A stretch of DNA of 32,403 bases from Tubiluchus corallicola (Eukaryota > Priapulida > Priapulimorpha > Priapulimorphida > Tubiluchidae): contig JAQGDQ010001619.1 of the NCBI GenBank assembly GCA_030141605.1, positions 1 through 32,403 of the forward strand. Reading direction: 5' to 3'. The notes beneath the pieces are model-generated. The model was given only the letters and a program-made list of their open reading frames with translations. It had not been told where the DNA came from and did no database searches. Below are positions 30,201 to 32,403 of this stretch, piece by piece (position 1 is the first letter of the stretch; every line of letters begins with the position of its first letter). Made by a program: the position numbers and the translations under genes.

Positions 30201-32157
30201 TGAAGCTGAGTCAGTTACTACTACATCAGCTGAGTCACACAGTAAATCAGCTAGTTCGGCTGAAGCTGAGTCACGCAGTAAATCAGCTAGCTCGTCTGAA
30301 GCTGAGTCAGTTGCTACTACATCAGCTGACTCACGCAGTAAATCAGCTAGCTCGGCTGAAACTGAGTCAGTTACTACTACATCAGCTGACTCACACAGTA
30401 AATCAGCTAGTTCGGCTGAAGCTGAGTCACACGGTAAATCAGCTAGGTCGACTGAAGCTGAGTCAGTTGCTACTACATCAGCTGACTCACGCAGTAAATC
30501 AGCTAGCTCGGCTGAAACTGAGTCAGTTGCTACTACATCAGCTGAGTCGCACAGTAAATCAGCTAGGTCGACTGAAGCTGAATCAGTTGCTACTACATCA
30601 GCTGATTCACACAGTGAATCAGCTAGCTCGGCTGAAGCTGAGTCAGTTGCTACTACATCAGCTGACTCACGCAGTAAATCAGCTAGCTCGTCTGAAGCTG
30701 AGTCAGTTACTACTACATCAGCTGACTCACACAGTAAATCAGCTAGCTCGGCTGAGGTTGAGTCAGTTGCTACTACATCAGCTGACTCACACAGTAAATC
30801 AGCTAGCTCGCTGAAGCTGAGTCAGTTACTACTACATCAGCTGACTCACACAGTAAATCAGCTAGCTCGACTGAAGCTGCGTCAGTTGCTACTACATCAG
30901 CTGACTCACACAGTGAATCAGCTAGCTCGGCTGAGGTTGAGTCAGTTGCTACTACATCAGCTGACTCACACAGTAAATCAGCTAGTTCGGCTGAAGCTGA
31001 GTCACTCAGTAAATCAGCTAGTTCGGCTGAGGTTGACTGACTTTTCAGCTGAGTTGGCTTACAGAAAAAATCAGCTAAGTCAGTTAAAGCTACGAATTTT
31101 CATTAACTAAATAAATGATAAACTGTTAGTTAACTGATAAATTATGGAGACAGATTTTTTTTAAATAATTCACGTTGCTTAATTCATTTTTGAAAGAATT
31201 GTTTGTTTGCTTTCATTATTTTAAGGAGTAGATTGTTTTAACCTACAGTTTAAGATTGGGTCCGGTTTTGCTTTAAGATTGTTAATGACCAGAAATATTT
31301 GTTAAACAAGTAACTGCTGGTATTTTAAGTGAATTCATGTTCTCCTACACATGCATATTTTTAAATTTCCATCTATGCGTTTCTAATGTCGGTTATTAAT
31401 TATTTTGTAGAAATTTTGCTGTTTTCATTATTATCACGTCATTCCTCGCACTTGAGCTGAGAGCAGAACGGTTACCATGGCAACAGTTTACTCAAATCTT
31501 TCACGAGTATAGCCGAATTAGAATTAAGGCCACTGATAGAACACTCAAGAATGGTTTAGTTGTATTTAAATTGTGAATGTTGAATTGTAATATGTGTTTA
31601 AATATGAAATGCTTGTATATGGATATCCATATTTCGTGCTTGCCAAGCCATAATTGTTTAATAAAATGTTTGTTAATTATTTTTTAATTAATTAATTTAG
31701 GTAACGAGGGACTGGGGGTATCGGATGCAGTTCGGAGTTTATGTCACCAGGAGCTGCTAGTAAACCCAAGACGCGAGCTCAGTCCTTATATGGACTCTTT
31801 GAATGTTTCCGTGGCAACCGGTATGTAGTAAACAACTCGTCTCGCTGCCATTTACAAGCTAAGCTAGCATGTTAGTTTTTCTAAACGTTATTTTCCCCGT
31901 ACAAGTTGTCTGGTATCATTTTATATTCAATTAGTTGCTCATCACTACATCAAGAATGGAATGCGCCTAAGTAACTTGGCAAACTGACTGCCGATTGGCT
32001 GATTTACGAATAGAGTACTCGGACCGCTTGGTCCCCTATGCATACATATTTTTTAAATTTCCATCTATGTGTTTCAAAATAATGTCATTTTATTAATTAT
32101 TTTGCAGGAATCCTGCTGTTTTCATTATTATCACGTCATTCCTCGCACTTGAGCTGA
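21032..32157 (+). CDS. MRM1: Mitochondrial rRNA 2'-O-methyltransferase (SpoU/TrmH family), 8 exons
   Basis: Exons: 21032-21288, 23546-23694, 25887-26028, 27146-27286, 28140-28233, 29407-29539, 31701-31820 and 32108-32157. All introns are GT-AG, and phases match at every junction (2,1,2,2,0,1,1). The total is 1086 nt, giving 361 residues, close to human MRM1 at about 353. Residues 1-50 are basic and Ser/Leu-rich with few acids, fitting a mitochondrial targeting signal. GEIIFGTMPVLLAL (about 95-108) and LHQGVCL (about 160) belong to the substrate-binding domain. SpoU motif 1 is DPMNFGAVLRSSYF, with N207 and R213. Motif 2 is LIIGNEGLGV, with N307 and E308. Motif 3 is SLNVSVATGILL (338-349). The known role of the family is SAM-dependent Gm formation in the P-loop of the mitochondrial large-subunit rRNA (the RlmB equivalent). 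The exon 1 end is the least certain: the GTACGC donor was chosen because it gives the right phase. The start is the first ATG, after an upstream GTG. Confidence 0.92.
21956..22498 (-). mobile_element. 5S rRNA-derived SINE (SINE3-like), 543 bp, nested insertion
   Basis: The minus-strand insertion is flanked by a 7-bp target duplication, ACTAAAA, at 21949-21955 and 22499-22505. It opens with a 120-nt 5S rRNA-like head at 22498-22379 and continues with a body of about 420 bp that is distinctly GC-richer than its surroundings. A 5S head, internal pol III promoter and target duplication define SINE3-type elements. I saw no poly(A), so the tail type is unclear. Frames of 83-102 residues in the body are not recognised as proteins. 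Confidence 0.8.
22379..22498 (-). pseudogene. 5S rRNA-like head of the SINE
   Basis: It reads ACTACGGCC at the 5' end, then ACCGAAGTTAAGCAA (A-box region), GGTTAGTACTGGGATGGGTG (C-box region), GAATACCAGGTGCTGTAAGC and the AAGCTT end, spanning 120 nt. The stretch between the A-box and C-box is altered (GTAGAAAAT replaces the usual GTCGGGCCT-like sequence) and the 5' third is diverged. It is a retroposon head, not a functional 5S gene. Confidence 0.85.
22566..22579. promoter_or_regulatory. X-box-like palindrome GTTGCTATAGCAAC in MITE copy A
   Basis: This perfect 14-bp palindrome fits the RFX X-box consensus RYYNYYATRRNRAC. It is conserved in the related MITE copy at 26729. Function is unproven; it may be a transposon structural motif. 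Confidence 0.4.
23546..23694 (+). CDS. MRM1: MRM1 exon 2: substrate-binding domain start
   Basis: The acceptor is TTCTAATTCTCAG and the donor is CAG/GTATTT. It reads LHKTVQPSGEIIFGTMPVLL, then ALTEGRRDVHCVYLKRG, then RLTEIA. The 'GE.iFG..PVL.AL..GRR.v' pattern is typical of the N-terminal domain of SpoU rRNA methyltransferases. The ATG at 23592 is an internal Met, not a start. Confidence 0.88.
23870..23894. repeat. (TA)n microsatellite in MRM1 intron 2
   Basis: A run of TA dinucleotides. It contributes the YIYIYIY stretch of a spurious minus-strand frame. Confidence 0.9.
24252..24945. repeat. Tandem pair of 392-bp units in MRM1 intron 2
   Basis: CTGACCGCTA begins at 24252 and CTGACCGCTA again at 24644. 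Both copies share CACTTTGTTTACATCACGTA, ACCACGTGTATATCTCTATG, TTGTGCGGAGTTAT and AGGAGCGGCCAGTACT. The copies differ at scattered positions and small indels. Confidence 0.9.
25887..26028 (+). CDS. MRM1: MRM1 exon 3: L30e-like substrate domain, HQG motif
   Basis: The acceptor is TTTTTAG, following a good pyrimidine tract, and the donor is GTAAGC. Residues ALATEKGKPVKYKGRMQLD, then NRLHQGVCLDVGKLSY. The HQG sequence closing the substrate domain is conserved across MRM1 and RlmB. Confidence 0.92.
26385..27034. mobile_element. Tigger/pogo-like MITE, family 1 copy B (MRM1 intron 3), 650 bp
   Basis: The left end is CAGTAAGTCCTCGCTTAGCG. The right end, in reverse complement, is CAGTATGTCCTCACTTAACG. 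Both sides are flanked by TA (26383-26384 and 27035-27036), the Tc1/mariner/pogo target. It is non-autonomous and uninterrupted, so it serves as the reference for copy A in intron 1. The 62-residue minus frame inside is not a transposase. Confidence 0.88.
26729..26742. promoter_or_regulatory. X-box-like palindrome GTTGCTATAGCAAC in MITE copy B
   Basis: The same 14-bp palindrome as at 22566, at the equivalent place in the element, with all 14 bases conserved despite divergence around it. Confidence 0.4.
27146..27286 (+). CDS. MRM1: MRM1 exon 4: SpoU motif 1
   Basis: The acceptor is TTGTTTTACAG and the donor is CAG/GTAAAG. Residues include ALWLLLDCIQDPMNFGAVLR and FFGVDRVLTVKGN. This is the core of SpoU motif 1, with the invariant Asn and the catalytic Arg (N207, R213). 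Confidence 0.95.
27325..27770. repeat. 25-bp minisatellite in MRM1 intron 4, about 18 copies
   Basis: The unit is close to CGGACAGGCAAAAACACTCA plus five bases (GCAGT or GCATA), with 24-26 bp variants. It starts about 40 bp after the exon 4 donor. Frames of 140 and 72 residues rich in DRQKHSAYRQAK are translations of the array and lie wholly in the intron. Confidence 0.95.
28140..28233 (+). CDS. MRM1: MRM1 exon 5: SpoU core
   Basis: The acceptor is ATCTTACAG and the donor is CAG/GTAATA. Residues CPMSPVVSKASAGVLEIMPI, then LLDFLQ. The first base completes an AGT Ser codon with exon 4, giving GNSCPMSPVVSKASAG, highly characteristic of MRM1. Confidence 0.95.
28434..29229. mobile_element. Tigger/pogo-like MITE, family 2 (MRM1 intron 5)
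   Basis: The left end, CAGTGGAACCTTGACTTACG, is preceded by TA and followed by repeated phrases ending in ACGAAA. The right end, in reverse complement, reads CACTGATACCTGGAGATACG. The termini resemble the CAGTGGAACCTCGACTTACG-type ends of Tigger elements. There is no transposase frame. A 29-bp minisatellite has expanded inside it. Confidence 0.75.
28612..28905. repeat. 29-bp minisatellite inside the family 2 MITE, about 10 copies
   Basis: The unit is close to CTCTTATCTCATGTGAACGC followed by TTTGTTGTG. Variation is mostly T/G at the end of the unit and GCTTT versus GCATT. Confidence 0.95.
29407..29539 (+). CDS. MRM1: MRM1 exon 6: SpoU core up to motif 2
   Basis: The acceptor is GTTTTTCAG and the donor is ATTG/GTGAGA. 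Residues LHKNLGWQLLATSAASG to PSVLIIG. The exon ends in phase 1 inside the Gly that opens motif 2, so it can join either exon 7 or the duplicated terminal exon at 31411. Confidence 0.92.
29640..29740 (+). promoter_or_regulatory. Possible nested promoter in MRM1 intron 6
   Basis: A small CpG-bearing patch in otherwise AT-rich intron contains CTCCCGCGAGACTG near 29699, close to the TCTCGCGAGA-type housekeeping promoter motif. It also contains GCCATATTAGATGGCG at 29723-29738, two facing YY1-like cores, with the ATG of the next ORF in the second. Suggestive only. Confidence 0.3.
29733..29933 (+). CDS. Unrecognised 66-residue ORF nested in MRM1 intron 6
   Basis: The ATG lies in the context TTAGATGGCG. 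The frame reads MASQNHNTNLYSTRAQNSL, then LRDPSYAGFSIGGLNETCL, then RLLQRLKHFTKIEVNAKP, then TGA. The stop overlaps a near-perfect splice donor (CC/GTGAGT at 29930), so this may be a first exon ending in phase 2. A downstream frame at 30046-30147 (VTGAVTSGQNSGLEISREHL to KKLQR, stop) follows an acceptor-like TTGTTTTAG, but that acceptor would need phase 1, so the two do not join cleanly. The composition looks protein-like, unlike the repeat frames nearby. I do not recognise the family. It could be a nested gene, a pseudogene or chance. Confidence 0.35.
   Translation: MASQNHNTNLYSTRAQNSLRLCSCDVMLRDPSYAGFSIGGLNETCLRQRLLQRLKHFTKIEVNAKP
30197..31040. repeat. 60-bp minisatellite in MRM1 intron 6, about 14 copies
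   Basis: The unit runs GCTGAAGCTGAGTCAGTTGC, TACTACATCAGCTGACTCAC, ACAGTAAATCAGCTAGCTCG. Some units are shortened to 33 bp or so (lacking the TTGCTACTACATCAGCTGA part). Most full units carry both TGAGTCA and TGACTCA plus a CAGCTG E-box. Because the unit is 20 codons, long frames exist (the Leu-rich 205-residue frame, and a Ser/Ala/Thr frame without an ATG). It lies in an intron and is not called coding. Confidence 0.97.
31411..31460 (+). CDS. MRM1: Alternative MRM1 terminal exon (predicted)
   Basis: After the acceptor TTATTTTGTAG the sequence reads, in phase 1, (E)ILLFSLLSRHSSHLS and stop. Exon 6 ends in phase 1, so exon 6 joined to this exon gives an in-frame 321-residue protein that bypasses exon 7 and lacks NEGLGV and SLNVSVATG. 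The acceptor AG, reading frame and stop are all intact. Whether it is used is unknown. It may also be a silent duplication. Confidence 0.5.
31471..31484. promoter_or_regulatory. RFX X-box GTTACCATGGCAAC, upstream copy
   Basis: A full match to RYYNYYATRRNRAC and one base from the perfect palindrome GTTGCCATGGCAAC. It sits 11 bp after the stop codon of the duplicated terminal exon. Confidence 0.5.
31660..31665 (+). terminator. Poly(A) signal AATAAA of the alternative terminal exon
   Basis: AATAAA followed by AATGTTTGTTAATT. It lies about 200 bp after the stop at 31460 and just 36 bp before exon 7, so polyadenylation here would exclude exon 7. Confidence 0.5.
31701..31820 (+). CDS. MRM1: MRM1 exon 7: SpoU motifs 2 and 3
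   Basis: The acceptor is AATTAATTTAG and the donor is CCG/GTATGT. Residues NEGLGVSDAVRSLCHQ, then SLNVSVAT. This exon holds the SAM-binding part of the trefoil knot. Its length of 120 bp is a multiple of three, so skipping it keeps the frame. Confidence 0.95.
32108..32157 (+). CDS. MRM1: MRM1 exon 8: terminal coding exon
   Basis: The acceptor is TTATTTTGCAG. It reads GILLFSLLSRHSSHLS and then TGA. SVATG-ILL completes motif 3, the helix closing the knot. The AATAAA at 32318 is a suitable poly(A) signal. Confidence 0.92.
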
Positions 32158-32167
32158 GAGCAGAACG

Positions 32168-32181
32168 GTTACCATGGCAAC
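32168..32181. promoter_or_regulatory. RFX X-box GTTACCATGGCAAC, downstream copy
   Basis: Identical to 31471-31484 and at the same distance from the stop codon of exon 8. It could serve a gene beyond the window or the antisense strand, or be incidental to the 3' UTR. Confidence 0.5.
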
Positions 32182-32317
32182 AGTTTACTCAAATCTTTCA
32201 CGAGTACAGCCGAATTAGAATTAAGGCCATTGATAGAACACTCTAGAACAGTTTTATTGTATGTTTAAATTGTGAATGTTGCATTGTAATGTGTTTTGAT
32301 ATGAAATGTTTGTTTGT

Positions 32318-32340
32318 AATAAAATTTGAATATAAATAAA
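32318..32340 (+). terminator. Poly(A) signals of MRM1
   Basis: AATAAA at 32318-32323 and a second AATAAA at 32335-32340, about 160 and 180 bp after the exon 8 stop codon. Confidence 0.7.
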
Positions 32341-32403
32341 TGAAGTTGAAGTTCTGTTATTCTTCTCCTTCTCTTTCTTTCTCATTAACGGAAATAAAAA
32401 AGT

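Larger units (their letters stand above)
31351..31670 (+). repeat. Duplicate copy of the MRM1 terminal exon region, within intron 6
   Basis: It matches 32036-32325 from TTTAAATTTCCATCTATG through the acceptor, exon, stop and 3' UTR to AATAAA. From the coding part to about 31560 the identity is very high. The copies are offset by 697 bp and flank exon 7. A stretch of about 45 bp near 31617-31660, including the 16-bp palindrome ATATGGATATCCATAT, is absent from the downstream copy. Confidence 0.93.

Noticed and set aside
30197-31110. 205- and 74-residue Leu-rich repeat frames
   Set aside because: They read the 60-bp intronic minisatellite, and the frame breaks at a one-base deletion. They are not leucine-rich-repeat domains.

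Overview
The window is AT-rich, intron-bearing, repeat-saturated metazoan nuclear DNA. GT-AG introns, AATAAA signals, a C2H2 zinc-finger array, degenerate non-LTR retrotransposons, hAT-like and Tigger/pogo-like MITEs, a 5S-derived SINE and many satellites all point that way. It is probably from an invertebrate, but the sequence does not fix the phylum.

Layout. Positions 1-4410 are a run of unrelated tandem arrays with units of about 66-92 bp. Positions 4411-11375 hold no intact gene: a long GA/GAAA microsatellite, two decayed LINE pieces (one C-terminal on minus, one endonuclease on plus) and a hAT-like MITE with a perfect 8-bp target duplication. Positions 11376-12901 carry a 22-bp satellite with 16 AP-1-type heptamers, abutting an intact minus-strand ORF of exactly 14 C2H2 fingers. 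Positions 13146-13712 are a Tigger-like MITE. Positions 15802-18567 hold a broken, 5'-truncated LINE (reverse transcriptase plus C-terminal Cys/His motif) bounded by direct repeats of 192 bp each.

The main gene occupies 21032-32157 on plus. It is an eight-exon homologue of MRM1, the mitochondrial large-subunit rRNA 2'-O-methyltransferase of the SpoU/TrmH family. All seven junctions join in phase and give a 361-residue protein with all three SpoU motifs. Its introns hold two copies of one Tigger-like MITE family, one of them split by a 5S-derived SINE with a 7-bp target duplication. They also hold another Tigger-like MITE with an internal 29-bp minisatellite, 25-bp and 60-bp minisatellites, and a small unrecognised ORF behind a promoter-like CpG patch.

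The most notable observation is a second copy of the MRM1 terminal exon in intron 6, with acceptor, phase, stop codon, 3' UTR and AATAAA all retained. Splicing exon 6 to it would give an in-frame 321-residue protein lacking SpoU motifs 2 and 3. Both copies of this exon carry a consensus RFX X-box just after the stop codon.
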